Assembly: GCA_030431055.1 (NCBI GenBank)
Contig: JAUIJA010000004.1
Location: 62,001 to 126,000 of the forward strand
Direction of reading: 5' to 3'
Source of the DNA: Bacteroidia bacterium
GTDB taxonomy: Bacteria > Bacteroidota > Bacteroidia > Flavobacteriales > Flavobacteriaceae
Length of the DNA: 64,000 nucleotides
The notes under the pieces were generated by a model that was not told the origin of the DNA, did not search any database, and saw only the letters and a program-made list of their open reading frames with translations. The position numbers were made by a program, and so were the translations under genes. Positions 18,335 through 28,628 of this stretch are shown here, piece after piece (within the stretch, counting starts at the first letter, position 1; each line of letters opens with the position of its first letter).

Positions 18335-19060
18335 TTAAAAGTTAGGAGATAAATTATATTTCTTGTAGAAAGTATCTAAAGCATCTAAAACTTGGTCTTC
18401 ATTATCTACAATTTTAATTAGATCTAAGTCTTCTGGACTAATATTACTGAATTTGTCTAATAAAACAGCTTTTACCCAATCCATTAATCCTTCCCAAAAT
18501 TCAGTTCCTACTAAGATAATAGGGAATTTTGCAATTTTCTTAGTTTGAATTAAAGTAATTGCTTCGAATAATTCATCTAAAGTTCCAAAACCACCTGGCA
18601 TTACTACAAACCCTTGAGAATACTTTACAAACATTACTTTTCTTACGAAGAAGTAATCGAAGTTTAAGTTTTTATCTCTATCAATATACGGATTAAAGTG
18701 TTGCTCAAAAGGTAATTCGATATTTAAACCTACAGAAGTTCCACCACCATAATGTGCTCCTTTATTACCAGCTTCCATGATTCCAGGTCCACCACCAGTA
18801 ATAACACCATAGCCTGCTTTACTGATTTTATAAGCAATTCTTTCTGCTAGTTCATAATATTTATCTTCAGGTTTTGTTCTTGCTGAACCAAAAATAGAAA
18901 CACAAGGACCAATTCTTCCCATCGATTCGTAACCATTTACGAATTCCGACATGATTTTAAAAATTGCCCATGAATCGTTTGTTCTTATTTCATTCCAAGT
19001 TTTTTGTTTAAATTTCTCTTGGATTCTGTGATCGTCATTTTCAAATTGATCTGCTGCCAT
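18335..19060 (-). CDS. LOG family protein (TIGR00730 Rossmann fold)
   Basis: A 241-residue cytosolic protein of the LOG/lysine-decarboxylase-like family: SIFGSARTKPEDKYYELAE, GYGVITGGGPGIMEAGNKGA and the signature MPGGFGTLDELFEA. Members cleave the N-glycosidic bond of nucleoside monophosphates, and some release free cytokinins (cytokinin-5'-monophosphate phosphoribohydrolase). The PGGxGTxxE motif with its Arg/Lys partner is intact. I start at 19060 (MAADQFENDD) because the 10 residues upstream are not part of the family. Physiological substrate is not established. Confidence 0.85.
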   Translation of the reverse strand: MAADQFENDDHRIQEKFKQKTWNEIRTNDSWAIFKIMSEFVNGYESMGRIGPCVSIFGSARTKPEDKYYELAERIAYKISKAGYGVITGGGPGIMEAGNKGAHYGGGTSVGLNIELPFEQHFNPYIDRDKNLNFDYFFVRKVMFVKYSQGFVVMPGGFGTLDELFEAITLIQTKKIAKFPIILVGTEFWEGLMDWVKAVLLDKFSNISPEDLDLIKIVDNEDQVLDALDTFYKKYNLSPNF

Positions 19061-19179
19061 AATAAAATAAATTAATTTGTTGGTAAACAAATAATTAAGT
19101 TAAACATTAAATCTTAAGCAGTGTTGTTGTGTGAAGTAATTAGGTCGCTAAGATATAAAGCATTTTTCTTTTTTTAAAA

Positions 19180-19728
19180 TTATTTAGTAATCTTTTCCCA
19201 TTCCCACTTTAATAAAGAATAACATTCAGAATCTTCATTTGTGCCATTTACATTATAGTTTTCTCTAGCTGTACCTTCCTTTAGAAATGTGAAATGTTGT
19301 AAAAGTTTGACTGATGGTGTGTTTTGTTTGTCAACAAAAGCTTGAACCCTATGTAAGTTTAATTCTAAAAAACCATGATTTAAAATTCTATTTAGAGCCT
19401 CCTTCATTAATCCTTTTCGTTTAAAAAGTGGATTGTACATATTGTAAAACACATCTGCTCTTCTATGTTTTAAATTCCATGTATGAAAACCACATTCACC
19501 AACAGGTAGTTGACTCTCTTTTTCGATAAGTAAAAAATAGAATAAGGAAATGTTATTCATTTCAGTACCTTTTTTATACATTTCATTTAAATGTTGAAAA
19601 CGCTGCTCATCTATACCAAAATAAGTTTTAATTTCAAGTTCTGATTTATTTTCAAAAAGAAAGTTAATAATATTTGGTGTAATACTCTCAAGTACAAGTC
19701 TATCAGTTTCTAAAACTATTTGTTCCAT
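19180..19728 (-). CDS. GNAT N-acetyltransferase (RimJ/RimL-like)
   Basis: A 182-residue acetyltransferase: LETDRLVLESITP at the N-terminus, PVGECGFHTWNLKHRRADVF in the central strands, and KGLMKEALNRILNHGFLELN followed by LHRVQAFVDKQNTPSVKLLQ, the acetyl-CoA-binding and C-terminal motifs of the RimJ/RimL group. It transfers acetyl from acetyl-CoA to an amino group, but whether to a ribosomal protein or a small molecule is unknown. Its start codon directly follows the uvrA stop with no gap, so it is translated from the uvrA message. Confidence 0.8.
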   Translation of the reverse strand: MEQIVLETDRLVLESITPNIINFLFENKSELEIKTYFGIDEQRFQHLNEMYKKGTEMNNISLFYFLLIEKESQLPVGECGFHTWNLKHRRADVFYNMYNPLFKRKGLMKEALNRILNHGFLELNLHRVQAFVDKQNTPSVKLLQHFTFLKEGTARENYNVNGTNEDSECYSLLKWEWEKITK

Positions 19729-22557
19729 TTATAACTCTTTTTTCAAAAACTGAGCCGTATAACTCTTTTTATTTTTTATTACTTCTTCCGGAGTTCCCAC
19801 TGCAACAACTTGTCCGCCACCTTTTCCGCCTTCGTAACCAATATCAATAATATAATCGGCTAATTTTACAACATCAAGATTATGTTCAATAATTAAAACA
19901 GTATTTCCTTTCTTAACCAATTTATTAATAACATCCATTAACACACGAATATCTTCAAAATGCAATCCAGTTGTTGGTTCATCTAAAATATAAAAGGTGT
20001 TTCCTGTATCTTTTTTTGAAAGTTCGGTTGCTAATTTTACGCGTTGTGCTTCACCACCAGAAAGCGTTGTACTCTGTTGACCTAAAGTTATATATCCTAA
20101 TCCAACATCTTGAATGGTTTTAACTTTTCTATAGATTTTCGGAATGTTTTCAAAGAAATCAACAGCTTCATCAACGGTCATCGCTAAAACATCATAAATT
20201 GATTTTCCTTTATAGCGAATTTCTAATGTCTCTCGGTTAAAACGCTTTCCTTGACAGGTTTCACATTCTACATAAACATCAGGTAAAAAACTCATTTCAA
20301 TAGTGCGAACTCCCGAACCTTCACAGGTTTCACATCTTCCGCCTTTTACATTAAAACTGAAACGCCCTGGTTTGTAACCACGAATTTGTGCTTCTGGAGT
20401 TAATGTGAATAGTTTTCTAATTTCCGAGAAAACATCAGTATATGTCGCTGGATTACTTCTTGGAGTTCTACCAATCGGACTTTGATCAATATCGATTACT
20501 TTATCAATGTGTTCTAAACCTTCTATTTTTTTGTAAGGTTGAGGTTTTTTTACGGCATTAAAGAAATGCGTATTTAAAATTGGATATAGCGTTTCATTTA
20601 TTAATGTCGATTTTCCACTTCCTGAAACTCCTGTAACACAAATTAGCTTTCCTAAAGGAAATTCAACCGAAACATTTTTTAAGTTGTTTCCACTTGCGCC
20701 AGAAAGTTTCAATACTTTTCCGTTTCCTTCACGACGCTTTTTTGGAACTTCAATTTGCATTTTACCGCTCATAAATTGAGCAGTAATCGTATTTTCTTTT
20801 AATAATTCTTTCGGTGTTCCTTGACTGATGATTTTTCCACCAAAACGCCCTGCTTTTGGTCCAATATCAATTACGTGGTCGGCACGTTCTATCATGTCTT
20901 TGTCGTGTTCTACTACAATAACGGAATTTCCAATATCGCGCAGATTTTCTAAAGATTTAATCAAACGTTCATTATCACGTTGGTGTAAACCAATACTTGG
21001 TTCGTCTAAAATATATAAAACACCAACTAACTGTGAACCAATTTGAGTAGCCAAACGGATACGTTGTGCTTCACCACCCGAAAGTGATTTTGAACTTCGG
21101 TTTAAGTTTAAGTAATTTAAACCAACATCTAATAAAAACTGCAATCGCGTTGAAATTTCTTTCAAAATTTCGGTTGCAATAGCTTGTTGCTTAGATGTTA
21201 AATTTTTTGGTAAATCAGCAAACCAATCTGCCAATTCAGAAATATCCATAAAGACTAAATCGCCTATGTTTTTATCGTTGATTTTAAAATATAAAGCTTC
21301 TTTTCGTAAACGTGTTCCATTACAATCAGAACAATCGTTTTCGTCCATATATTCCTTTGCCCAGCGCTTTATACTTTGAGAGTTAGCTTGATTGTATTGA
21401 TTTTTGATAAAGTTGGCAATACCTTCAAAATCAATTTTATAATCTTTAGTAATTCCCATAACCTTTGATACCACCGAAAACTTTTCATTTCCACCATTTA
21501 AAATCATTTCCATTGCTTCTTGTGGAATAGTTTCAATAGCATCGGTTAGTTTAAAATCAAATTTTTGTGCAATAATTTCCAATTGCTTGAAAATCCATGA
21601 GTTTTTATAATCTCCTAAAGGCGCAAAACCACCATTTTTAATTGATAACTTTGGGTTTGGAATAATTTTATTCAGATTGATTTCGTTAACTGTTCCTAAA
21701 CCATTACAAGATGGACAAGCACCTTTTGGTGAGTTGAACGAAAAATTATTAGGTTCTGGGTTAGGATAGGAGATACCTGTACTCGGACACATTAAATTTC
21801 GACTGAAATAACGCACTTCGCCACTTTCCTGCTCAATAATCATCATGATATCATCACCATGATACATAGCCGTTTTAATGCTTTCTGTTAAACGTTTATC
21901 AGTATCTTCATCAGTTTTAATAGCAACACGATCAATTACAATTTCGATATCGTGTGTTTTGTAACGATCGACTTTCATTCCGTAATCTAAATCACGGATT
22001 TCTCCATCTACACGAACTTTTACAAAACCTTGTTTCGCAATTTGCTCAAATAGTTCGCGATAATGTCCTTTACGTGAACGAATTACAGGAGCTAAAATAT
22101 TGATTCTTTTGCCGTTAAAAGTATCTACAATCAATTCTTTAATTTGCTCATCGGAATAGGAAATCATTTTTTCGCCGGTGTTGTAACTATAAGCTTCACC
22201 AGCACGCGCATACAACAAACGCAAGAAATCGTAAATCTCGGTAATGGTACCAACAGTAGAACGTGGACTTTTGCTTGTCGTTTTTTGTTCTATGGCAATT
22301 ACAGGCGATAACCCATCAATTTTATCAACATCAGGACGTTCTAAACCACCTAAAAACTGACGCGCATATGCCGAAAAAGTTTCGATGTAACGACGTTGCC
22401 CTTCGGCATAAATTGTATCGAAAGCCAAAGATGATTTACCAGAACCCGAAAGCCCAGTAATAACCACCAATTTCTCTCGTGGAATGGTAACGTCTATATT
22501 TTTAAGGTTATGCGCACGAGCGCCAATAATTTCAATAGTTTCGTGTGTGTTGTCCAT
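19729..22557 (-). CDS. uvrA: Excinuclease ABC subunit A (first of two)
   Basis: A 942-residue UvrA, the damage-recognising ATPase of nucleotide excision repair. There are two ABC modules: Walker [13 protein letters not shown] near residue 40 and [12 protein letters not shown] near 645, and two signature motifs [13 protein letters not shown] and [13 protein letters not shown]. There are zinc-finger cysteines at [23 protein letters not shown] and CETCQGKRF. The first half-finger reads CPSTG rather than CPxCG, so one ligand is missing. I start at [10 protein letters not shown] because the seven residues before it are atypical. TAATTTTG (22576-22583, minus strand) is a possible -7 element. The GNAT gene follows directly. 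A second uvrA lies at 37263-40055. Confidence 0.92.
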   Translation of the reverse strand: MDNTHETIEIIGARAHNLKNIDVTIPREKLVVITGLSGSGKSSLAFDTIYAEGQRRYIETFSAYARQFLGGLERPDVDKIDGLSPVIAIEQKTTSKSPRSTVGTITEIYDFLRLLYARAGEAYSYNTGEKMISYSDEQIKELIVDTFNGKRINILAPVIRSRKGHYRELFEQIAKQGFVKVRVDGEIRDLDYGMKVDRYKTHDIEIVIDRVAIKTDEDTDKRLTESIKTAMYHGDDIMMIIEQESGEVRYFSRNLMCPSTGISYPNPEPNNFSFNSPKGACPSCNGLGTVNEINLNKIIPNPKLSIKNGGFAPLGDYKNSWIFKQLEIIAQKFDFKLTDAIETIPQEAMEMILNGGNEKFSVVSKVMGITKDYKIDFEGIANFIKNQYNQANSQSIKRWAKEYMDENDCSDCNGTRLRKEALYFKINDKNIGDLVFMDISELADWFADLPKNLTSKQQAIATEILKEISTRLQFLLDVGLNYLNLNRSSKSLSGGEAQRIRLATQIGSQLVGVLYILDEPSIGLHQRDNERLIKSLENLRDIGNSVIVVEHDKDMIERADHVIDIGPKAGRFGGKIISQGTPKELLKENTITAQFMSGKMQIEVPKKRREGNGKVLKLSGASGNNLKNVSVEFPLGKLICVTGVSGSGKSTLINETLYPILNTHFFNAVKKPQPYKKIEGLEHIDKVIDIDQSPIGRTPRSNPATYTDVFSEIRKLFTLTPEAQIRGYKPGRFSFNVKGGRCETCEGSGVRTIEMSFLPDVYVECETCQGKRFNRETLEIRYKGKSIYDVLAMTVDEAVDFFENIPKIYRKVKTIQDVGLGYITLGQQSTTLSGGEAQRVKLATELSKKDTGNTFYILDEPTTGLHFEDIRVLMDVINKLVKKGNTVLIIEHNLDVVKLADYIIDIGYEGGKGGGQVVAVGTPEEVIKNKKSYTAQFLKKEL

Positions 22558-22661
22558 AGTTTTTTTGGCAAAGCGCAAAATTACAATTTTATAGAGACAA
22601 ATGCTAACTTGCTGGAAAGGAATATTTAATGAAAATTAATGCTAAAAGTTGCAAAATGTTA

Positions 22662-22669
22662 TATATTTG
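22662..22669 (+). promoter_or_regulatory. -7 promoter element (TATATTTG)
   Basis: An exact TAnnTTTG match 21 bases upstream of the ATG at 22691. No -33 TTG at normal distance is visible. Confidence 0.4.
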
Positions 22670-22690
22670 AAAGACGCAAAATTATTTTTT

Positions 22691-22918
22691 ATGAAAAACC
22701 TAATCCTAACACTTTCCGTATTTGCGCTTTTAAGTTTTAGTTCTTCATCAGAAATTAAAACCAATACTGCAACAACCGTTTATGTTTGTGGTAAAAGTAA
22801 AATTTATCATCCTACGAAATCGCATTCTGCTTTAGATCGATGTAAATCGGGCATTACAAAAATGACAGAAAAAGAAGCATTAAATGCTGGTAAAAGAAAA
22901 TGTAAGTGTAGAGGATGA
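22691..22918 (+). CDS. Small secreted cysteine-containing protein
   Basis: A 75-residue protein with a signal peptide (MKNLILTLSVFALLSFSSSS) and a compact C-terminal domain: VYVCGKSKIYHPTKSHSALD, CKSGITKMTEKEALNAGKRK and the final CKCRG. The pattern Cys-x-y-His...Cys...Ala-x-x-x-Gly-x-x-x-Cys resembles a small metal-binding or Ada-like module found at the end of many Bacteroidota secreted proteins. It is likely periplasmic. Function is unknown. I use the ATG at 22691, not the upstream TTG at 22649, because the signal peptide begins there. Confidence 0.65.
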   Translation: MKNLILTLSVFALLSFSSSSEIKTNTATTVYVCGKSKIYHPTKSHSALDRCKSGITKMTEKEALNAGKRKCKCRG

Positions 22919-22924
22919 ATACTC

Positions 22925-23080
22925 TGTCACTTCGAGCATATTACCACAAATTTCATTTGCTCCTCTTAATATCAAATGCTCGAACTGACAAAGGTTCCGA
23001 ACATAGTGAAGAAATCTTAAAAAGACACTTCGACAAGCTCAGTGTGACAATTAGATGCTGAATCAAGTTCAGCATGACAA
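22925..23080. repeat. Cluster of TGTCA...TGACA palindromic repeats
   Basis: Three adjoining elements. The first (22925-22990) has arms TGTCACTTCGAGCA and TGCTCGAACTGACA. The second ends CTTCGACAAGCTCAGTGTGACA (about 23027-23049, hairpin around the GAGCTTGTC core). The third is ATGCTGAATCAAGTTCAGCATGACA-like (about 23054-23080). All carry the TGACA end also seen at 10671, 30419 and 49568. Confidence 0.65.
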
Positions 23081-23084
23081 TTAA

Positions 23085-23528
23085 TTAACTCAAAGCTGGT
23101 TCATAACTTACAATCGCTTCGCGTAACCAATCAGGAATTTCAATAGATTTTCCTATTGTAGTATCAATTAAAACCTGAACGCTTTTTCCTTTCGCGTGAA
23201 TGATTTCGTTATTTTCTTTATCAAAACTTGTTACTAAATATTCAATTTCAAAACTTTTTGAACCTAATTCAGATGTTCTTATTTTGATTGTAGGTTTGTT
23301 TGCGGTTAATTTTAATTCTTTGAAATAATCACATTCAATATGTGCAATTACAAACATATTTTTTGTCCAATCCCATTGCGGACATGCGGTTGGCATATAA
23401 TAACCACGACCGATTTGAAAATACTCGAAATAATACACATTATTTACGTGATTTAAAGGGTCAAGATCGTTCCAACGGATACTTAATGGCATTGAAAATT
23501 TAAAGTCGTTTGTGTTGATGTTATTCAT
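23085..23528 (-). CDS. Acyl-CoA thioesterase (hotdog fold, 4HBT family)
   Basis: A 147-residue hotdog-fold protein with the 4-hydroxybenzoyl-CoA thioesterase-type signature SIRWNDLDPLNHVNNVYYFE. The aspartate in this motif (WNDLDPLNHVNN) is the catalytic residue in characterised relatives. It hydrolyses acyl-CoA thioesters in the cytosol, but chain length and pathway cannot be told. It is downstream of the ClC channel gene on the same strand by 14 bases, possibly one transcript. Confidence 0.8.
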   Translation of the reverse strand: MNNINTNDFKFSMPLSIRWNDLDPLNHVNNVYYFEYFQIGRGYYMPTACPQWDWTKNMFVIAHIECDYFKELKLTANKPTIKIRTSELGSKSFEIEYLVTSFDKENNEIIHAKGKSVQVLIDTTIGKSIEIPDWLREAIVSYEPALS

Positions 23529-23542
23529 GGTGTTATATTTTT

Positions 23543-25360
23543 TTAATCAATAGTCATTGAAATTAATTTCTTTCGGTATTCTTCAAGAATATGATATTTT
23601 GAAATAAAACCGATAAATTTTCCATTTTTTAAAACTGGTAAAAGCGTAGTTTGGCTGTTTTCAAACTTCTCCATCATTGTATCTGCCGTTTCGTCGTATA
23701 AAATGATTTCTTTTGGCGGGCGAATAACTTCTTTTATTGATGTGTGTTTTACATGAAAGGAAGAAAGGATAATTGGTCTAATTTCATTTAAGCGAATAAC
23801 GCCCATCAACTGCTCGTTTTCGTCTAAAACAGGAAATAAAATTTGGGTTGAAGTTTTGATAACTTCAATTAATTCCTCTAAACTATTCGATTCGCCAACA
23901 CTTTTAATATCGGTTGTTATCAACTTAGACACTTCTATACTATTAAGCATATTTTTATCGCGATTATCAGTAAAAACTTCACCTTTATCGGCTAAATCTT
24001 TAATGTCGAAAGAATACACTTCAAAACGCTTTGTAATTGCAAAACTAATAGAAGAAACAATCATTAACGGAACCATTAAATTATAGCCGCCTGTAATTTC
24101 GGCAATTAGAAAGATTGCAGTTAATGGTGCGTGAAATAAACCACTTAAAATTCCCGCCATTCCTACTAGAGTAAAGTTGCTCACAGAAATTTTATCAGTT
24201 AAACCGATGAGGTTAATCAATTTTGCTACTACAAAACCCAAATAAGAACCAACAAAAAGTGAAGGAGCGAAGTTTCCACCATTTCCACCAGAACCTAATG
24301 TTAATCCTGTTGCGTAAACTTTTACTAGCATAGTTAAACCAACGAAGATTAGTAACGCCCAGCTATTGTCTTTAAAATTGCTAAGTAAAGTGTTGTCTAA
24401 TATTTTTTCCGGATTAGCATTCGCTAAAATTTTTATGCTTTCAAAACCTTCACCAAAAAGTGTAGGGAAGAAGAAAATTAAAATAGCGAGCATACTAGCT
24501 CCTAAAAGTGCTTTTCTGTATGGATGTTTACGTTTATGAAACCATTTTTCGATACTTCTAAAAGTTCGAGCATAATTTATTGATACAAAACCCGAAAGTA
24601 ATCCGAGTAAAATATAATACGGAATATTTTGATAATCAACAACATCACCTTGTTTGAAGTTTAATAAAATATCTTCGTTTAAAACAACAGCAGAAACTAA
24701 AGCTCCAGTTGCTGCGCTAATCATTATAGGAATAAAAGCTGTAATGCTTATTTCTACTAAAACAACTTCAATAGCGAATAAAACACCGGCAATTGGTGCG
24801 TTAAAAGCAGCAGCGATTCCCGCAGCAACTCCACAAGCTAAAAGTAAAGTTCGGTCTTTATAACTTAAATGATAATTTTGTGCATAATTACTTCCAAAAG
24901 CAGCTCCAGTAATAGTAATTGGAGATTCCAATCCGGCACTTCCACCCATACCAACAGTAAACGAACTTGTAATTATTTGAGAATACATTTGCTTACGAGG
25001 AAGAATTCCGTTTTTACGAGCAATTGCATTCATAATTTGAGCCGTTCCTTGATGTAAAGTTCCGTCTAAAACTTTTTTTACAATTAAAACAGTGAGTAAA
25101 ATTCCAATTATTGGAAAAATACTATTGGAATAAGGAAGATGTAAAAAGCTATCAAAATACTGTGCTAAATTGTAAACAGCATGTGCAAAAGTTTTTAAAA
25201 CAATTACTGCTAATGCTGAAGAAATTCCAACTAAAACACAGGAAACATAAATAAATTGCCTAGGCGTAATAAGTGCTTTAACTAAGAACAAAAGTCGTTC
25301 TAGCTTTTTAAAACTTTTACTTAAAAAATGGAAAAAATCTTTTGATTTTTTATTAGGCAT
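23543..25360 (-). CDS. ClC-type chloride channel/antiporter with CBS domains
   Basis: A 605-residue inner-membrane protein. The ClC core (about residues 25-430) contains GGSAGLESPITITGAAFGSN (equivalent to the GxEGP motif, with the gating glutamate present), ACGVAAGIAAAFNAPIAGVL, and GSGGNGGNFAPSLFVGSYLG (the GxFxP motif). Two cytoplasmic CBS domains follow (about 460-600), which usually bind adenine nucleotides. It moves Cl- against H+ or acts as a channel. I start at 25360 (MPNKKSKDFF) because the upstream 9 residues look spurious. An ACP phosphodiesterase-like gene precedes it. Confidence 0.88.
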   Translation of the reverse strand: MPNKKSKDFFHFLSKSFKKLERLLFLVKALITPRQFIYVSCVLVGISSALAVIVLKTFAHAVYNLAQYFDSFLHLPYSNSIFPIIGILLTVLIVKKVLDGTLHQGTAQIMNAIARKNGILPRKQMYSQIITSSFTVGMGGSAGLESPITITGAAFGSNYAQNYHLSYKDRTLLLACGVAAGIAAAFNAPIAGVLFAIEVVLVEISITAFIPIMISAATGALVSAVVLNEDILLNFKQGDVVDYQNIPYYILLGLLSGFVSINYARTFRSIEKWFHKRKHPYRKALLGASMLAILIFFFPTLFGEGFESIKILANANPEKILDNTLLSNFKDNSWALLIFVGLTMLVKVYATGLTLGSGGNGGNFAPSLFVGSYLGFVVAKLINLIGLTDKISVSNFTLVGMAGILSGLFHAPLTAIFLIAEITGGYNLMVPLMIVSSISFAITKRFEVYSFDIKDLADKGEVFTDNRDKNMLNSIEVSKLITTDIKSVGESNSLEELIEVIKTSTQILFPVLDENEQLMGVIRLNEIRPIILSSFHVKHTSIKEVIRPPKEIILYDETADTMMEKFENSQTTLLPVLKNGKFIGFISKYHILEEYRKKLISMTID

Positions 25361-25407
25361 TGAATAGCTTTCAATAAATTTTAGCAAAGATAATTTGAAA
25401 TAAAAAG

Positions 25408-25995
25408 CTACCCAAGTTCTTTTAGTTTTTCTTTACACATGATTTGTACTTCTTCCATAAATGTAAAGAATTCAGATTCAAATTCTGTATAATACAATCT
25501 TAATTCATTTATGGCTTTGCTTAAATCGACTCTAAACTTAATGCGGTGACTCATTTGCCATAAAATGCGTTCAATTCCATCAATAGTTTGGTAAGTTTCT
25601 AGCCAATTTTGTTCTATCATATGCGGAACCAATTTTTTAGTCTTTTCAGGAAGAAACTCAAAGTTGTCCATTAGATTTTTGTAGAAATTGTCCACATAAT
25701 TATGTAATGGAATACTTGAAAAATTGTCCCAATTTTTAGCTAAAAAATAATCATACAAAACATCCATTATCACTCCAGAATAATGTCCGAAATTTTCATG
25801 TAAACGATGCTTACTTAGACGATAGGTTTCGTTGGCATCTGTAAAAGAATCAATAGCGCGATGTAGTAAAATTCCTTTTTGAAAATCGCCTTCATAATTT
25901 AAATAATCATTCCCTTTTACACTATCGGCCATAAAGTTACTGACTTTAATAATGTCGTTTTCACCAGATAAATAAATGTGGGCAAGGAAGTTCAT
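25408..25995 (-). CDS. ACP phosphodiesterase-like protein (DUF479/AcpH)
   Basis: A 195-residue helical protein with the family start MNFLAHIYLS and motifs NFMADSVKG, LLHRAIDSFTDANETYRLSK and SGVIMDVLYDYFLAKNW. AcpH removes the 4'-phosphopantetheine arm from holo acyl-carrier protein in E. coli. The His and Asp residues of the HD-like core (HRAID, DVLYD) are present. It overlaps the end of the aspartyl-protease gene by 4 bases (ATGA), so the two are coupled. Confidence 0.8.
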   Translation of the reverse strand: MNFLAHIYLSGENDIIKVSNFMADSVKGNDYLNYEGDFQKGILLHRAIDSFTDANETYRLSKHRLHENFGHYSGVIMDVLYDYFLAKNWDNFSSIPLHNYVDNFYKNLMDNFEFLPEKTKKLVPHMIEQNWLETYQTIDGIERILWQMSHRIKFRVDLSKAINELRLYYTEFESEFFTFMEEVQIMCKEKLKELG

Positions 25996-27158
25996 ATTTT
26001 AATTTTTTTGTCTTTATTTAAAATATAGATATAATATTCGTTTTCACGTTTTACTTTTACTTTTAATGTATCTAAGTCTTTTAGGTTGAAATTTAAATAC
26101 TTTTCACAAACTTCATTTTCGTTAAGGTTTTTAAAACTAGTATTGTTAATTGAAATTATTTCATCGCCTATTTTTAAAGGAAATTTATCATTTTTTTCAA
26201 CTAAAGTAATGATTGTCTTATTTTCTAAAAATCGATAACCAAAACCATAAGCTCTAAAAATGATTTTTTCAGGTTGATTTGCTATTTCTTTAAAGTACAC
26301 TTTTTGGTTTTTCCAATCGATAAGAAATTGATAATTTTCAAAAAAAGAATTTCCAATTAAATTTGAATTTCCAGTGATAATTCCTTCGTTATAAAAAGTT
26401 TTGTTTGCTAAATTTATAGAGTCTGATTTGAAGACAGTTATTGTTTGATGATTAGAAGCTCCGTATGCACTTACAGATTCGTTTCCATAGTATTTTTTAA
26501 TTTCTTGTAGCGCAGATAAACTCTCTCCAGGAATATTCATTTTAATATTTCCTGTATAACCAGTATCGAAAGTTAAGACACGATTTATACCAAGTGTTTT
26601 TCCATTGAGTAAAGGAGTTTTTTGAGATTTTAAGTTGATTTTTAAATTAAAATCGTATGAAGTGCTATCAATTTTAGATTCAATAGGAAGTAAAGTAACC
26701 GTTTGGTTATTGTAATCGAAAAACCAATGCGCTTTTGCCATTTGGTTTGCTCCTATAATTCCATCTACACCATAACATTTAAATTCTTGCTCTTTAAGGT
26801 CTAAAACAATACAACCAATGTTATAGAAATTAACACCTTGTACGTTCATTTCTGGAATAGTTGTAAAAATTTGTTTTGCCTTATTATTATTTGCGTCATT
26901 TACATTTTGTGTGAATTCTGGTTTTAGATTAAGTTGATTATAAATCTCGGTTGAAATTACCGTAGGAGCGCCTGTATCAATTAAAAAAACATATTCTTTG
27001 TTACCAAGAGAAACATTTACAAGAGGAAGATTTTTTAAATAATTAATTTGTATTGTTTGTTTTTCAGGAAGAGATATACTGCCTTCATCAAATATTTGGG
27101 TTGATTTACAACTAGTAAATAATGCAAAGACAAGAAAACTTAAAAGGATGTTTTTCAT
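25992..27158 (-). CDS. Aspartyl protease-like lipoprotein with PDZ domain
   Basis: A 388-residue envelope protein. A lipoprotein signal (SFLVFALFTSCKS) precedes a retropepsin-like region with VFLIDTGAPTVIS (about residue 55) and a second half with VLTFDTGYTGNIKM (about residue 195), both carrying the DTG catalytic signature. Flanking hydrophobic motifs include GVDGIIGANQM. The last 85 residues form a PDZ-like domain (LKIGDEIISINN). The pattern of two DTG motifs plus PDZ is a recurrent Bacteroidota family of unknown substrate. It is first in a unit with the AcpH-like gene. Confidence 0.82.
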   Translation of the reverse strand: MKNILLSFLVFALFTSCKSTQIFDEGSISLPEKQTIQINYLKNLPLVNVSLGNKEYVFLIDTGAPTVISTEIYNQLNLKPEFTQNVNDANNNKAKQIFTTIPEMNVQGVNFYNIGCIVLDLKEQEFKCYGVDGIIGANQMAKAHWFFDYNNQTVTLLPIESKIDSTSYDFNLKINLKSQKTPLLNGKTLGINRVLTFDTGYTGNIKMNIPGESLSALQEIKKYYGNESVSAYGASNHQTITVFKSDSINLANKTFYNEGIITGNSNLIGNSFFENYQFLIDWKNQKVYFKEIANQPEKIIFRAYGFGYRFLENKTIITLVEKNDKFPLKIGDEIISINNTSFKNLNENEVCEKYLNFNLKDLDTLKVKVKRENEYYIYILNKDKKIKI

Positions 27159-27180
27159 ACATTAATAATGTTATATTAAA

Positions 27181-27210
27181 TTGAATAGCTTAACAAAAAT
27201 ACTATTTTTG
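27181..27210 (+). promoter_or_regulatory. Promoter of glmM
   Basis: TTG (27181-27183), 19 bases, TATTTTTG (27203-27210), matching the Bacteroidota TTG-N17..23-TAnnTTTG consensus, 27 bases before the ATG. Confidence 0.6.
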
Positions 27211-27237
27211 TAAAAACTTATTAAATTATCACACTAA

Positions 27238-28626
27238 ATGACATTAATAAAATCAATTTCAGGAATACGAGGAACAATAGGAGGAAACGTAGGCGATAAC
27301 TTAACACCAGTTGATGCGGTTAAATTTGCTTCGGCTTACGGAATGTTTTTAAAGAAAGCGAATCCAAAAAAACGCTTAAAAGTTTGTATTGGACGTGATG
27401 CTCGTATTTCGGGACCAATGATTCACAATTTGGTGGTGAATACTTTAGTTGGTTTAGGAATCGATATTATCGATTTAGGTTTGTCAACAACTCCTACAGT
27501 TGAGGTTGCTGTTCCATTAGAACAAGCCGATGGTGGAATTATTTTAACTGCTTCTCACAACCCTAAACAATGGAATGCTTTAAAGTTGTTAAATGCTAAA
27601 GGCGAATTTTTAAGCGGAGCTGATGGCGCTCAAATTTTAGAAATTGCCGAAAGCGAAGCTTTCGATTTCGTTGATGTTGACTCGTTAGGAGAAGTAACCG
27701 AGAACGATGCCTACATGGATATTCATATTGATGAGGTTTTGAATTTACCATTAGTTGATTTTGAGGCTGTAGCTCAAAAGAAATTTAAAGTTGTTGTTGA
27801 TGGTGTAAATTCTTCTGGTGGAATTATTATTCCAAAAGTTTTAGAGCAGATGGGAGTAGAAGTCGTAAAATTATATTGCGAACCAAACGGACATTTCCCT
27901 CATAATCCAGAACCTTTAAAGGAACATTTAACTGATATTTGTGAGCTAGTTGTTGCTGAAAAAGCCGATTTCGGAATTGTAGTTGATCCAGATGTGGATC
28001 GTTTGGCTTTTATTTCTAACGATGGCCAAATGTTTGGCGAAGAATATACGTTGGTTGCAATTGCAGATTATGTATTAAGTAAAACACCTGGAAATACGGT
28101 TTCTAACATGTCTTCTTCTCGTGCTTTACACGACATTACAGAGAAACATAACGGAAGTTACCAAGCAAGTGCTGTTGGTGAAGTTAATGTGGTAGAATTG
28201 ATGAAGAAAACCAATGCGATTATTGGTGGAGAAGGTAATGGAGGAATTATTTATCCTGAAATTCACTACGGTCGTGATGCTGTTGTAGGAGTTGCGTTAT
28301 TCTTAACGTATTTAGCCAACCAAGATAAAACAGTAGCCGAATTACGTGCAAGTTATCCTCAATATTACATGAGTAAAAATAAAATTGAGTTAACACCTCA
28401 AATTGATGTAGATAATGTTCTAAAAACAATGACGGAGAAATATGCTAACGAGAATATTTCTACAATTGATGGTGTAAAAATTGATTTTCCAACAGAATGG
28501 GTGCATTTACGTAAATCGAATACAGAACCTATTATCCGTATTTACACCGAAGCACCAACGCAAGCTGAAGCCGATACGTTAGCAGAACGTTTTGTAAATG
28601 AATTAAAAGTTATTGCAGGGATTTAA
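27238..28626 (+). CDS. glmM: Phosphoglucosamine mutase
   Basis: A 462-residue alpha-D-phosphohexomutase. Motifs in order are SISGIRGTIGG, the phosphoserine loop ILTASHNPKQWNALKLL (about residue 100), the Mg-binding loop VVDPDVDRLAF (about 245), the sugar-binding GGEGNGGIIYPEIHYGRD (about 330) and the C-terminal phosphate loop VHLRKSNTEPIIRIY. It converts glucosamine-6-phosphate to glucosamine-1-phosphate for UDP-GlcNAc. Discrimination from phosphomannomutase is not absolute from sequence, but the length and motifs fit the flavobacterial GlmM group. A 42-residue membrane peptide gene follows. Confidence 0.85.
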   Translation: MTLIKSISGIRGTIGGNVGDNLTPVDAVKFASAYGMFLKKANPKKRLKVCIGRDARISGPMIHNLVVNTLVGLGIDIIDLGLSTTPTVEVAVPLEQADGGIILTASHNPKQWNALKLLNAKGEFLSGADGAQILEIAESEAFDFVDVDSLGEVTENDAYMDIHIDEVLNLPLVDFEAVAQKKFKVVVDGVNSSGGIIIPKVLEQMGVEVVKLYCEPNGHFPHNPEPLKEHLTDICELVVAEKADFGIVVDPDVDRLAFISNDGQMFGEEYTLVAIADYVLSKTPGNTVSNMSSSRALHDITEKHNGSYQASAVGEVNVVELMKKTNAIIGGEGNGGIIYPEIHYGRDAVVGVALFLTYLANQDKTVAELRASYPQYYMSKNKIELTPQIDVDNVLKTMTEKYANENISTIDGVKIDFPTEWVHLRKSNTEPIIRIYTEAPTQAEADTLAERFVNELKVIAGI

Positions 28627-28628
28627 TT

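Noticed and set aside
22919..23084. CRISPR array
   Set aside because: The repeated units differ in core and length and have palindromic TGTCA/TGACA ends; there are no regular spacers and no cas genes in the window.
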